Position numbers and translations under genes: made by a program. Shown here piece after piece: positions 7,790 to 17,026 of a stretch of DNA of 33,617 nt. Origin of the DNA: CAYLNH01 sp964384625 (GTDB lineage: Bacteria > Verrucomicrobiota > Lentisphaeria > JABSQK01). Positions within the stretch are counted from its first letter, which is position 1. Each line of letters begins with the position of its first letter. The stretch covers positions 1-33,617 of the forward strand of contig CAYLNH010000048.1 in assembly GCA_964384625.1 (NCBI GenBank). The letters are read 5' to 3'. The notes beneath the pieces are model-generated. The model saw only the letters and a program-made list of their open reading frames with translations. It was not told the origin of the DNA and made no database searches.

Positions 7790-9439
7790 ATGAAACTAAT
7801 GACCCACCGGAATCGCTCTCGCCTCCGCGCCTGGAGCGCCCTGCTCGTGTTCGGGGCAATACTCTGTTCGGTTCCCGAAGCCCTGCTTGAACCCCGGGTC
7901 CTGGCGCAGATCGATATTCCGCTGCCGGGCGAGAAACCAGAACCCGCAGAACCGGAAAAAGAAGAGCCGGCGGCGGTACCCAAGATCATGGAACAGCGCA
8001 CGCCGTTCAAAGACTCGCCGCTCCCCGATCTCAAGGGCAAGAACGACCGCTTCCTCGTCGTCGACCTGCACCAGGAATTCAACCAACCGCTCCTCTATCT
8101 GTTCCGTCGCGCCCAGCGACAGATCAAGCGGGACAAAAGCATCCGCGCCATGATCATCAGCATGGACACCCCCGGCGGCCGCGTTGACGTTCTGCAGGAG
8201 ATCATCGGCATTATCAACGAGATCGACGTGCCGGTCTATCTCTATGTCGTCGGCGACGCCATCAGCGCCGGCGCCCTGCTCAGCTTTTCGACGCAGGGGA
8301 TCTACATGACCGCCAACAGCCAGATCGGCGATGCCGCCCCGATCTTCATGGGCCCCGGCGGCGTCCAGAAGATGGGCGCCGTCGAGCGGGAAAAGATACA
8401 GTCGTACCTGCGATCCATGGTACGGACGATGGCGCAGAACAACGGCTACCGCCAGGAAGTCGGCGTTGCCATGATCGACGCGGAGTTTGAGCTGCAGTAT
8501 GGGGAGAAGCTGATCTGCGCCGGCGGCAAACAGGGCGAGCTGTTGACGATGACCGCCCGGGAAGCCGCCGAGATCATGCCGGACGGCAAGCCGCTGCACG
8601 CCCATGCCGTGGTCAAGGACATGCGCGAACTGCTGCAGATCAAGGGCCTGGACCAGGCCGAAATGCTGGAGGTCAAAGTCGGGATTGCCGACAAGATCGC
8701 GCGGTTTCTGACAATGCTCGCGCCGCTGTTCATCGTCCTGGCGATCATCGGCATCTACATCGAGCTCAACACGCCGGGGTTCGGCGTTCCGGGGCTGTTC
8801 GGAGTTGCCTGTCTGGCGGCGGCGTTCTTCGGCCATCACATTGCCGGGCTGGCCGGCTGGGGCGAGCTCATCCTGATCCTCCTCGGCCTGGTGCTGCTGG
8901 GCCTGGAGATTTTTGTCATCCCCGGCTTCGGCGTCTGCGGCATCACGGGCATCGGCTGCATTCTGGGCGGTCTGGTCTGGATGATGGTGCCGCGCCTGCC
9001 GCGGTCCGTGCCGGGTCTGGACCCGCTTGTCGATCGCATTGACTTCTACCTGCAGCGCGCCCTGCTGAATCTGGTCGTGATGATCGTACTGGCGGCCGTG
9101 GCGTTTTTCCTGCTGCGCAAATGGCTGCCCAAGACCGTGATGTTCCGCAAGCTGGTCCTGGATCACGCCGAGACCAGGGAGGCCGGCTACAGCGGCTCGA
9201 ACGAATCGAAGAACATCGGTCTGGTCGGCGCCGCGGGCATTGCCGCCACCGACCTGCGGCCGTCGGGCATCGCCACGATCGAAAACCGGCGCGTCGATGT
9301 GGTCAGTCTGGGGGAGTATATTCATCAGGGGGAGAGAATCCGTGTGAAGGCGGTTAAGGGTGCCCGGGTTGTGGTCGTCAAAGTAAAGGAAAGCGAACCC
9401 GAACCCCAAGCTGAAACCGATGCCGATCCGCAAGACTGA
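7790..9439 (+). CDS. NfeD-type membrane serine protease (ClpP-like domain plus NfeD OB-fold)
   Basis: 549 residues. An N-terminal signal or anchor (about 14-28) is followed by a ClpP/crotonase-like protease domain (about 80-290). It shows MDTPGG and the nucleophile Ser159 in DAISAGA. Lys202 in EREKIQSYL aligns by eye with the general-base lysine of the archaeal 1510-N protease, so a Ser-Lys dyad appears intact. Four to five membrane helices lie at about 305-405 and 425-447. A C-terminal NfeD beta-barrel (about 480-540) includes GIATIENRRVDVVSLGEYI. Such proteases cut hydrophobic segments of membrane proteins, and in other bacteria they pair with SPFH/stomatin proteins; none is encoded here. 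GAGGAA precedes the ATG. The last 20 bases overlap the next gene, which implies translational coupling. Confidence 0.9.
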   Translation: MKLMTHRNRSRLRAWSALLVFGAILCSVPEALLEPRVLAQIDIPLPGEKPEPAEPEKEEPAAVPKIMEQRTPFKDSPLPDLKGKNDRFLVVDLHQEFNQPLLYLFRRAQRQIKRDKSIRAMIISMDTPGGRVDVLQEIIGIINEIDVPVYLYVVGDAISAGALLSFSTQGIYMTANSQIGDAAPIFMGPGGVQKMGAVEREKIQSYLRSMVRTMAQNNGYRQEVGVAMIDAEFELQYGEKLICAGGKQGELLTMTAREAAEIMPDGKPLHAHAVVKDMRELLQIKGLDQAEMLEVKVGIADKIARFLTMLAPLFIVLAIIGIYIELNTPGFGVPGLFGVACLAAAFFGHHIAGLAGWGELILILLGLVLLGLEIFVIPGFGVCGITGIGCILGGLVWMMVPRLPRSVPGLDPLVDRIDFYLQRALLNLVVMIVLAAVAFFLLRKWLPKTVMFRKLVLDHAETREAGYSGSNESKNIGLVGAAGIAATDLRPSGIATIENRRVDVVSLGEYIHQGERIRVKAVKGARVVVVKVKESEPEPQAETDADPQD

Positions 9440-11552
9440 GTCCGTCCCGAAACCGGCGCCCCGGCGCCCGCCGTCGGTCCGCCCGGCGGTGCCGGACTTC
9501 CCGCCGCCACGTTGTGCCCTTGTCGTTCTGTTGCTCTGGCTGACGACAGTCCACCTGCTCGCCGGGCCGGCGTTGAAAGCGCTCGAACGCAAGTCCGCCA
9601 TCTACCAGAAGATCGCCGCCCGCGGCAACGCCGCCACCGTCGGCATCTACTGCCAGACCACCGAGTACTTCCGCTACTACGGCACGGGCGCCCTGATCAG
9701 TGCCGACGGCTATATCCTGACGTCCACCACAGTTGTTCCCCAGGGCGCCGTGAAGATCCGGATCCACCTTACCAACCATCGGGTACTGGACGCGACCATT
9801 GTCGAGATCAACGAGAAGCTGGAAAGCACGCTGCTCAAAGCCGACGGCCGCGCGCTGCCCTTCATGCCGGTGGCGGCGAAACTGCCGGTCATCGGCGAGA
9901 ACGCCTACACCTTCGGGAATCCGCACAACATGATCCGCCTCGGCGCCCACGCCTCGTTCAGCGTCGGCAACATCAGCGGGCTCTATCCCGTCAAGAGCAT
10001 CGACACCCAGAGTTCCTATGCCGGGCTGGCCATCGAGACCGACGCCGCCATCAACCCCGGTCAGGACGGCGGGCCGCTGCTGAACAGCCGCGGGCAGCTG
10101 GTCGGCGTCATCTCGCTCAGCTACTCGCCGTGCCGCTGGCAGGGCGTGGCGATCCCGATCACCGAACTGCGCCGGGAACTCAAGGCCCTGCGAAGCGGCA
10201 ACGTGACACTGTCCGAAACGCCGCTGATCGAACCGCTGGCCGAGAACAGCCCCATGGCGCGCGGCCTGGCCGGCTATGCCCGCGGCTTCAGCCGCGCTCT
10301 CATCCCCCTGCTCGTCGACCGCACCCATCCGCCGGAGGACATGCCCCGAAGGCGCGTCCAGGCCTTCCTCGACACCGTCAACGGATTCGACCGCATGACC
10401 ACCGACGAGCAACAGGAGTTGGTCAACAAATTCTATCAGGCCGACGCCGTTCTGGCAACGAACCAGCATGTACGCCGGCCGCCTGGCTGCGTCACCGGGG
10501 TGGTCATCTCCGCCGACGGCTACATCCTCACCAGTCAGTTCAATCTCGCTGCCGACCGGATCTGGATCCATCGGCAGGACGGCCTGCGCCAACTCAAGTT
10601 CGCCGTCGACGTCGACCAGATGACCGCATTCGACAAAAGCAAGTATCGCCTGGCGACGAACCGGGTGAAACGGATCCGGGCACGACTGCCGAACGGCAAG
10701 CTGGTGCCGGCCCGCATTGTCGCCCGCCACCGTCCGCTGGGGCTTGCCTTGCTGAAGGTCGAAGCCCGGGCCCTGCCTGCCGTCCGCCTTGAAGATCTGG
10801 TCGCCAAGCCGACGGAAGGCAGTGCCTGCGGCGTCCTCGGCGTCGCCGAAGGACCGGTCGGCTATACGCTGAACAGCGGCATGGTCAGCGCCGCGGATCG
10901 CGCCCGGGCCCAGCGGTTTCAGTTTGACGCCCCGATCAACTACGGCAATTCCGGCGGCCTTATTCTCGACCGCCGCGGCCGCATTCTGGGCCTCGCCCTC
11001 AACCCGATGACGCCCGGCCCGACCATGGGGCGCATTTTCTCTGCCGACGAAATTCTGCAGTGGCAGGTGGCCCCGAATTCCGGCGTCAGCTTTGCGGCCC
11101 GCGGCGATCAACTTCTGAAGGCGCTCCCGGCGATGAAGCGCGGGAAAAGCACGGACCGTCTGCACGGCGCCTTCGTCGGTTTCGCGCCGGAGACGAAGAG
11201 TCTGCTGGCCGACGAAGTCGTCCTCAGCTATGTGGTCGCCGATTCCCCGGCCGGCCGCGCCGGCCTCCGCCGGGGCGATATCATCACGAAATTCAACGGC
11301 CGCCCGGTAACCGCCTGGAAACACATCCTCGCCGAAGTCGATCAACTCAGCCCCGGCGACGTTGTCGACGTCGAACTGCTGCGCCGCGGCCGCACCCGCT
11401 TCCTCGAGATCAACGATCAACGCATCGATTCCAAGGAGGACCTGGAACGGTTGTTCGACTCGTTGGCCGACGGCGACGAGGTCAAGGGCCGTTTCATCGA
11501 CAAGACCAACCAACGGCTGACCGTCAAGGTCAAGCTGGGAGAACGCAAATGA
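9420..11552 (+). CDS. Tandem HtrA-like pseudoprotease with PDZ domain
   Basis: 710 residues. A hydrophobic segment at about 32-50 should export or anchor it. Two trypsin/HtrA-like domains follow (about 65-260 and 355-540), then a PDZ domain (about 600-690, with SPAGRAGLRRGDIITKFNG). Aligning by eye with HtrA, domain 1 has Thr104 for the catalytic His, Glu135 for Asp and Asp216 for Ser (NPGQDGG instead of NPGNSGG). Domain 2 keeps Ser511 in NYGNSGG but has Phe374 for His and Gly441 for Asp. Neither domain should be proteolytic, yet the fold-defining segments are intact, so a binding, regulatory or scaffolding role is inferred. The start overlaps nfeD by 20 bases and the stop overlaps the active HtrA gene (ATGA). 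No strong Shine-Dalgarno sequence is seen, consistent with coupling. Confidence 0.85.
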   Translation: MPIRKTESVPKPAPRRPPSVRPAVPDFPPPRCALVVLLLWLTTVHLLAGPALKALERKSAIYQKIAARGNAATVGIYCQTTEYFRYYGTGALISADGYILTSTTVVPQGAVKIRIHLTNHRVLDATIVEINEKLESTLLKADGRALPFMPVAAKLPVIGENAYTFGNPHNMIRLGAHASFSVGNISGLYPVKSIDTQSSYAGLAIETDAAINPGQDGGPLLNSRGQLVGVISLSYSPCRWQGVAIPITELRRELKALRSGNVTLSETPLIEPLAENSPMARGLAGYARGFSRALIPLLVDRTHPPEDMPRRRVQAFLDTVNGFDRMTTDEQQELVNKFYQADAVLATNQHVRRPPGCVTGVVISADGYILTSQFNLAADRIWIHRQDGLRQLKFAVDVDQMTAFDKSKYRLATNRVKRIRARLPNGKLVPARIVARHRPLGLALLKVEARALPAVRLEDLVAKPTEGSACGVLGVAEGPVGYTLNSGMVSAADRARAQRFQFDAPINYGNSGGLILDRRGRILGLALNPMTPGPTMGRIFSADEILQWQVAPNSGVSFAARGDQLLKALPAMKRGKSTDRLHGAFVGFAPETKSLLADEVVLSYVVADSPAGRAGLRRGDIITKFNGRPVTAWKHILAEVDQLSPGDVVDVELLRRGRTRFLEINDQRIDSKEDLERLFDSLADGDEVKGRFIDKTNQRLTVKVKLGERK

Positions 11553-12796
11553 GGGGAGCCGTCGCTCAACTTGCAGTTGTCTTCGCCCTGCTGACCGGCG
11601 TTCTCCCGGCCCGCGCCTACACCAGCAACCCGAAGGCGGAAAAGGAGCTCCAGCAGCTGCTCAAGCGCCTCCGCCCCGCGTTTGTGTTCTTCAGTCAGGG
11701 CAGCGGCGTGGTCATCTCCGCCGACGGCCTGGTCCTGACCAACTCCCATGTCCTGATCAAGCCGGGGACCACCTTTCGCGTCCGGCTCGGGAACGGCAAA
11801 TCGTATGTCGCCGAGCTGCTGGGGCGCGACCGTTTCGGCGACCTCGCTCTGCTGAAACTGCGGGACGCGGCCAATCTCAAGTTCCTGCCGCTGGGCGACG
11901 CCGACTCCGTGAAGGCCGGCCAGCTCTGCATCGCTCTGGGCAACCCGTTTGCCATCGGCCTGGTCGACCAGACGCCGACGGCCACCCTCGGCGTCGTCTC
12001 CGGGCTGCACCAACTGCACGGCCGCTACACCGACGCCATCGTCACCGACGTCCCCATCAACCCGGGCAATTCCGGCGGGCCGTTGATCAATCTGTCGGGC
12101 GAGGTGATCGGCATCAACGGCAAGATCGAGCCCAAGCTGGGGCTGCGCTCGAACACCGGCCTGGCCTACGCCATCCCGTCCAACCAGATCAAGCTCTTCC
12201 TGCCCGCACTCAAAGCCGCGAAAGGCGGCGACGTCTATCACGGCTGGCTCTTCGGCCTGGTATACGACAACGACGATGACTTCGACGGCGTCGGTGCCCG
12301 GGTCACACGGGTTCTGGAAAACAGCGATGCCGCCGCCGCCGGCTTTCAGGCCGGCGACGTCATCACCGCCGTCAACGGCTACGACGTCTGGAGTCCGCAG
12401 CGGTTCTTCGGCATTCTCGGCACCTATCCCGGCGAATCCCGCATTGAAGCAACCGTCGAACGGCAGGGAAAACCGATCAAGATCGCGTTTACCCTGAAGA
12501 CCTTCCGACTGGGGAAGTTGTTCTTCACCCTCCGCGAGCCGCAAGCCGGCGACAAATTTCTGCGGGTCGACAAGGTGGAGCCGGATTCACCCGCCTGGCG
12601 CGCAGGAATTCGTGACGGCGACGAGATCACCGTCATCTTCGGTCGTTCCCTGGCGAAGCACAACCTTGCCATGCAGTTTCTGATTCTGCAGAACCTGATG
12701 GTTCAGATCCGGCCCGGCACCAAGATCATCCTCAAGATCCGTCGCACAAACGAAGGCAGCACCAGCGAGAAGATCATCGTCTACAACGCCGGCTGA
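11549..12796 (+). CDS. HtrA/Deg-family periplasmic serine protease, two PDZ domains
   Basis: 415 residues. The signal peptide MRGAVAQLAVVFALLTG...ARA ends near residue 22. The trypsin-like domain has a complete triad: His67 in TNSHV, Asp98 in FGDLALL and Ser175 in NPGNSGGPL. PDZ1 covers about 245-315 (AAAAGFQAGDVITAVNG) and PDZ2 about 337-400 (SPAWRAGIRDGDEI). The family degrades or senses misfolded envelope proteins. The start was chosen at the ATG overlapping the upstream TGA. The reading frame is open further 5', but that part has no signal peptide and lies inside the preceding gene. It is the last gene of the kinase-protease operon and is followed by a large hairpin. Its direct linkage to a dead tandem homologue suggests partnership between the two. 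Confidence 0.93.
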   Translation: MRGAVAQLAVVFALLTGVLPARAYTSNPKAEKELQQLLKRLRPAFVFFSQGSGVVISADGLVLTNSHVLIKPGTTFRVRLGNGKSYVAELLGRDRFGDLALLKLRDAANLKFLPLGDADSVKAGQLCIALGNPFAIGLVDQTPTATLGVVSGLHQLHGRYTDAIVTDVPINPGNSGGPLINLSGEVIGINGKIEPKLGLRSNTGLAYAIPSNQIKLFLPALKAAKGGDVYHGWLFGLVYDNDDDFDGVGARVTRVLENSDAAAAGFQAGDVITAVNGYDVWSPQRFFGILGTYPGESRIEATVERQGKPIKIAFTLKTFRLGKLFFTLREPQAGDKFLRVDKVEPDSPAWRAGIRDGDEITVIFGRSLAKHNLAMQFLILQNLMVQIRPGTKIILKIRRTNEGSTSEKIIVYNAG

Positions 12797-12845
12797 TCAG
12801 ACGCTCCGGACCGCAGCTGCTCTTCACTGAACAGCGTTCCGAAAC

Positions 12846-12900
12846 GTATCACAAGCATACCTGCTTGTGCTGCGGACCTGAGCAGGGATGCTTGTGATAC
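12846..12900. terminator. Long hairpin between convergent genes, possible bidirectional terminator
   Basis: A 13-base perfect inverted repeat (GTATCACAAGCAT, 12846-12858; ATGCTTGTGATAC, 12888-12900) continues after one mismatch with CCTGCT (12860-12865) against AGCAGG (12881-12886), leaving a 15-base loop. It sits between the stops of htrA (plus) and the AsmA-like gene (minus), the right place for a shared terminator. It lacks a U-run on either strand. CACAAGC (12850-12856) can alternatively pair with GCTTGTG at 12863-12869. Confidence 0.4.
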
Positions 12901-12991
12901 AATCGGAGCTTGCACTTGTTCAGCCTTGTCGGAGTCAGAAGCTCATTGGTGCGCTGACCTCTTTCCCCTGCCCCATCGCGTCCGTGGCCGG

Positions 12992-15900
12992 CTACTCCTC
13001 GTCGCGTTCGCGGCGCTTTTTGTCCGAGTATTCCTTCAATGCCCCCATCCCGATATCGATGAGGCTGTCCGTCAGTTTCTTGCGCGCTTCTTTCTTGTCG
13101 CCGTCCCGGTGCAGCAACTCATTCAGCGCGCCCTGCAGGTCATCGGCACTCCGCGCGTGCTGGAGATACTTGCCGGTATCCTTGTTGTAGCGCGCAACCA
13201 CTTCGATCAGGAACGGAGCGTAGGTCTTCGAATCGGAAGCGTACCCGCGATAGGCAACCGGAGGCAGTTCGAAATAGCCGTCGTCCCGGGCTTTCATCTG
13301 GAGATCATCGATTTTCGCCGCCCGTCTGGCTGAGATCGTCGGCTTGACGTTCAGAATGGTAAACCACTTGCCGCCGATCGCGATCCGGCCGTGAAGACGC
13401 AAACGCAGATCCTCCGATAGAAATCGGGCGTGCTTGATGTCGACGGCGCCGCCCTTGATAACCAGTTCTCCGGGGCCGCGGTCGAACTTGAGCTTCTCCA
13501 GCGGGTAGTCGCCCTTTTTCAGCGCCACCTGCAAAGCCGTGCCGAAAACGTCGGCGAACCGTTTATTCCGGTCGTCGATGAACAGGATTTTCGCGCCGAT
13601 CACCGCCGCCAGTTGCTTCGAATTCAGGTCGCGGTCCGCCGGCAGCGCCCCCTTGACGCGGGTGACCGCGATATCTTCGAGTTCGTAGTTGATCCGGGCA
13701 TCGAGAGTGCGCAGGACATCCCTGGCGGCCGTGCCCTGGCCCGCGAACTTGCCGTCAATCGTCTTGATCGCGGCATGCAGCTCCGCCGGCATGAAGTCCA
13801 GGAGCTCTTCCATGGCCTTCAGGATCGGGGCGCCGGGGATGTCGGCGCCCTTGAAGGTCCCTTCATAGCCCATGTCCCGAATCCGGTTCAAACGGCAGCT
13901 CCCGGCAACCGACAAACTGCCGCCGTTGATCCCCGTGGAGCATTTGCTGAGCGTCAGCCGGTTATCCTTCAGCACACCGTTCAAACTGAAATCGTGCAGG
14001 CGGACATCGCGGTAGCGGACCTCGGCCACGCCGATCTCCAGATCAATCCATTGCCGCTTCAGAAAATTGGCCAGACGGGACTCCTCGGCGACCTCGACGA
14101 GCGGTTTTTCAAGACGGTCCGCCGCGACCTCTCCGGCAGTGCGCGCGGCTTTCGCCGGCGCCGCCTTGATCCAGACAGCTTCCGCCGCCGACAAGTCAAC
14201 GGCTTCGTCCGCGGTCAGGGTCAGGTTCGACCGGCGACCTTTCAACTGGCCGTCAACCCGGCCTTTCAAGACCAGGCCAAGCAGCTGTTTCTGTTGGTTG
14301 TCGAGAACGGCGGCGCTGATGTTGCTGACGTCGATCATGCCGCGGTCCTTGCCGGCGACGTGATAGACGCCGTTGAGCAAGGCGATGGCGGTACAGGGGC
14401 GCTGCAGGCGGCCGCGCCGGCGCACGGCCAAGTCGAAGTTCTCCAGCCGGGCCTCGCCTTCCGCTTTGAGTTCCTTGCCTTCCTGCATGGCTTTCAGGCT
14501 CACGAGAACGGAGCCGGCCAGTTGCTCGAGTCCCTGCCGGGCCGGCACGATCGGCCGGTAAGCGGCCAGGTCGGGGACATTCAGCCGGCACTGCAGTTCA
14601 GACTTGCCGCCCGCTTCACTGGCGTTGACACTGCCGTGGATTTTGGCCTCGCCATAGACCTTCTGACGGCGGCCGGTCACTTTGACGGCCACATCGTTGA
14701 CCGTCAGGATCTTGGCTTCGTTGTAGTCCACGTCCACATTGAAGTCGGCATCGAGCGGTTCCGGCAAGGAGCCCTTGCCGGCAGCATATTCAAAACCGTC
14801 GAGGGTCGCCGAGCATTCGACGGCAACGCGTTTGCCGTTGCCCTGGGTGGTCACGAGGACGCCCGATCCCATGCCGGCAAGCCGTTTCACCCCGAGATTC
14901 GCCGGCAGCAATGCCTGCAGCCGCGTCAGGTCCAGTTTCTCCATCGTCGCTTCCAGTCGGCACGTGGTCTGCGCCTCGAGCCGGGTGTCGAAATTGCCTG
15001 CGGCAGCGAAAGTGACCAACTGATCGCGGCCCTTGCCGGCCACCTGCAGGCGGGCCTCCTTCAGTTGCAGCAGGTGATGATCCTTGTAGCTGCCGTCCAC
15101 AACAAAGTTCAACGACACCGCATGCGGCAACCGGGGCTGATCCTTGACGGCCACGCGGCAGTTTTCAAAAGCCAGGTCGGCCCTGGCCGTGAGTACGCGA
15201 TCGAAATCCTCGGCTTCGAGACTGACGGCGGCCTTCAGCCAGCCTTCCAGTTCTTCCAGTCCGAGAGTCGCCGGCAGCAGCCCATGGATCTCCCGGAGAT
15301 CCAACAGCCGCAGGACCGCCTTGGCCTTCGCGTTCCGCGGCGCCAGATCAACACCGCCGGAAAAATCGACCCGCACGAGGTCCTTGGGTTTCACGCCCGT
15401 GCGCCGCAGGGCGAAGAACGTGTCGCCGACGTCGATATTGCCGGCCATCCGCCTGGCGTCGTCCGTTGCCCGCAAGCCGTGACAACGAACCTTAAACTGC
15501 TGCCGGACCTCGAGATTGCGATAGTCGGTGCCGTGGATTCTGGCGCGGATGTGATCCAGGACGATCGCCCCGGTCAAGGCCGCGCTGAACTCCTTGCCGC
15601 TGCCTTTGATGTCGACCGCCAGTTCCTCGGTGTGCAGTCGCCAGTCACTGATTCGGACGTCTTCGTGCTGCGGCAGGATCGGCCGCAGGAACTCGTGCTT
15701 GATCTCGGCGGCAATGCCGATGCGCGCGGACGTTCGTTCGGGATTGCGGATATCCACCGTTACCGGGTTGCTCAACGCCACTTCCAGCAGTTGTGATTCG
15801 GGTGCGTTCAGCCGCACGGAAAGCTCTTCCAGGTGCAGGACCAGATCGGCCCGGCTCAGAGCCACCCGATGTTTCGAGGTCAGATTCAGCGGTTCCAGCC

Positions 15901-17026
15901 GGCGGTGGCGTTCGCCGCGCTTGCGGGCGGTAAATCCGGTAAGGGCCAGATCCCCGTCGAGTTCCGCCCCCCGGCCTTGTTCCTGGAAGCGGAGCATAGC
16001 CTTGTAAGACAGTGATTCCATGCCGAGATCGAGGGTCGGCGTCTTCTCTTCGAACAAGCCCAGGAGGCTGTCGTTCGGCATGAGAAACCGGAGCTCCAGG
16101 GTGGCCGCGCCGTTTTTCGAAACCGTGCCGGCAACATGAAATTCGGCCTCGACAGTGCCGTCGTGGGACTCCTTGACGACGAAGTCGGAGATTTCGAACG
16201 TGTCGCCCTCCCGCGTCAACCTGCCGGAGCCACTGATCTGTCGACCGTTGACATTGAGCCGGCCGAGTTGCCCCCGCAGCTCCGCGACAACAAGTTGCAT
16301 TTCGCCCCCTGCCGGCAGGAGGTCCCGGTCCAAATCGCCGTCGAGGCTGAATTCTGCTCTGCCGATGCGGGCCTGGTTTGAGCCCTGGAGGATTTCACCG
16401 GTGGCGTCGGCGGTAAACGTCAACGGCTTGCCGGGACCGAGTTCCGGCAGCTTCGCGTGAACATCTTCCAGGATCACCGCCAGCTCATCCCGGCCCGGAC
16501 CGGCGGCGGTTCGGCGGTACTCAACGGTGCAGTCAGACAACTCGACGTCGCGAATCCAGAGATCCGGCGGGGACGCCGCCGCAGCAGCCGGCGCCGTGTC
16601 GGTTTTCGCGGCTTTGGCTGTTGTCGCCGGCGCCTTCGGGTTGCTTCCCAACTGCGCTCTGAGCTCGGCGATTTTCGCATCGGTCAAGGTGATTTTCAGC
16701 TGATCGACGTAGACCTGCGTCAGGTGCAGGCGGCCGGCCAACAGGGGGCCCAGTTTGTAATGGATCCGGACCGTCCCGCCCGAAACCCACTCTTTGCCGT
16801 CGGCGCCAACGGTCAGCCCCCGCAATTCAACTCCTTTGAACAGCGAGAACGAGATGTCCTCGGCATCCACCGGATCGCCGATCTTCTCTTCGATCCGGGG
16901 AAACACGTGCCGGCGGATGAAGCCCGCGCGGTTGACGTAGACGAAGGCGGCCACCACCAGTACTACCAGGAAGATGACCACGATCGTAATCCCCCGGACG
17001 ATTGAGCTGCTGCGATTGCCCATCAC
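12992..17026 (-). CDS. AsmA-like inner-membrane-anchored envelope protein
   Basis: 1344 residues. One N-terminal membrane helix (about 10-31) is followed by RHVFPRIEEKIGDPVDAEDISFSLFKGVELRGLTV, the typical opening of AsmA-type proteins. The rest is a very long run of beta-rich repeats and ends in an AsmA-like C-terminal region (GGSLSVAGSC, then a charged tail). Members such as AsmA, YhdP and TamB span the periplasm and move phospholipids or help insert outer-membrane proteins; that role is inferred here. An Ala/Pro/Thr-rich linker lies around residues 125-155. The gene starts with GTG directly followed by ATG inside the stop of the upstream DUF3108 gene (GTGATG), so the two are translationally coupled; the ATG at 17023 is an equally good start. 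Confidence 0.75.
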   Translation of the reverse strand: MMGNRSSSIVRGITIVVIFLVVLVVAAFVYVNRAGFIRRHVFPRIEEKIGDPVDAEDISFSLFKGVELRGLTVGADGKEWVSGGTVRIHYKLGPLLAGRLHLTQVYVDQLKITLTDAKIAELRAQLGSNPKAPATTAKAAKTDTAPAAAAASPPDLWIRDVELSDCTVEYRRTAAGPGRDELAVILEDVHAKLPELGPGKPLTFTADATGEILQGSNQARIGRAEFSLDGDLDRDLLPAGGEMQLVVAELRGQLGRLNVNGRQISGSGRLTREGDTFEISDFVVKESHDGTVEAEFHVAGTVSKNGAATLELRFLMPNDSLLGLFEEKTPTLDLGMESLSYKAMLRFQEQGRGAELDGDLALTGFTARKRGERHRRLEPLNLTSKHRVALSRADLVLHLEELSVRLNAPESQLLEVALSNPVTVDIRNPERTSARIGIAAEIKHEFLRPILPQHEDVRISDWRLHTEELAVDIKGSGKEFSAALTGAIVLDHIRARIHGTDYRNLEVRQQFKVRCHGLRATDDARRMAGNIDVGDTFFALRRTGVKPKDLVRVDFSGGVDLAPRNAKAKAVLRLLDLREIHGLLPATLGLEELEGWLKAAVSLEAEDFDRVLTARADLAFENCRVAVKDQPRLPHAVSLNFVVDGSYKDHHLLQLKEARLQVAGKGRDQLVTFAAAGNFDTRLEAQTTCRLEATMEKLDLTRLQALLPANLGVKRLAGMGSGVLVTTQGNGKRVAVECSATLDGFEYAAGKGSLPEPLDADFNVDVDYNEAKILTVNDVAVKVTGRRQKVYGEAKIHGSVNASEAGGKSELQCRLNVPDLAAYRPIVPARQGLEQLAGSVLVSLKAMQEGKELKAEGEARLENFDLAVRRRGRLQRPCTAIALLNGVYHVAGKDRGMIDVSNISAAVLDNQQKQLLGLVLKGRVDGQLKGRRSNLTLTADEAVDLSAAEAVWIKAAPAKAARTAGEVAADRLEKPLVEVAEESRLANFLKRQWIDLEIGVAEVRYRDVRLHDFSLNGVLKDNRLTLSKCSTGINGGSLSVAGSCRLNRIRDMGYEGTFKGADIPGAPILKAMEELLDFMPAELHAAIKTIDGKFAGQGTAARDVLRTLDARINYELEDIAVTRVKGALPADRDLNSKQLAAVIGAKILFIDDRNKRFADVFGTALQVALKKGDYPLEKLKFDRGPGELVIKGGAVDIKHARFLSEDLRLRLHGRIAIGGKWFTILNVKPTISARRAAKIDDLQMKARDDGYFELPPVAYRGYASDSKTYAPFLIEVVARYNKDTGKYLQHARSADDLQGALNELLHRDGDKKEARKKLTDSLIDIGMGALKEYSDKKRRERDEE

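Noticed and set aside
9378..11513. A 711-codon minus-strand frame opposite the pseudoprotease, and similar long antisense frames at 7796-9601, 13430-15796, 23054-24913 and 31015-33201
   Set aside because: All are mirror frames of well-supported genes, with His/Gln/Arg/Asp-rich composition and no family signature.
11060..11548. A longer start for the HtrA gene
   Set aside because: This part overlaps the preceding gene in another frame, is Arg/Pro-rich, and would remove the signal peptide from the N-terminus.
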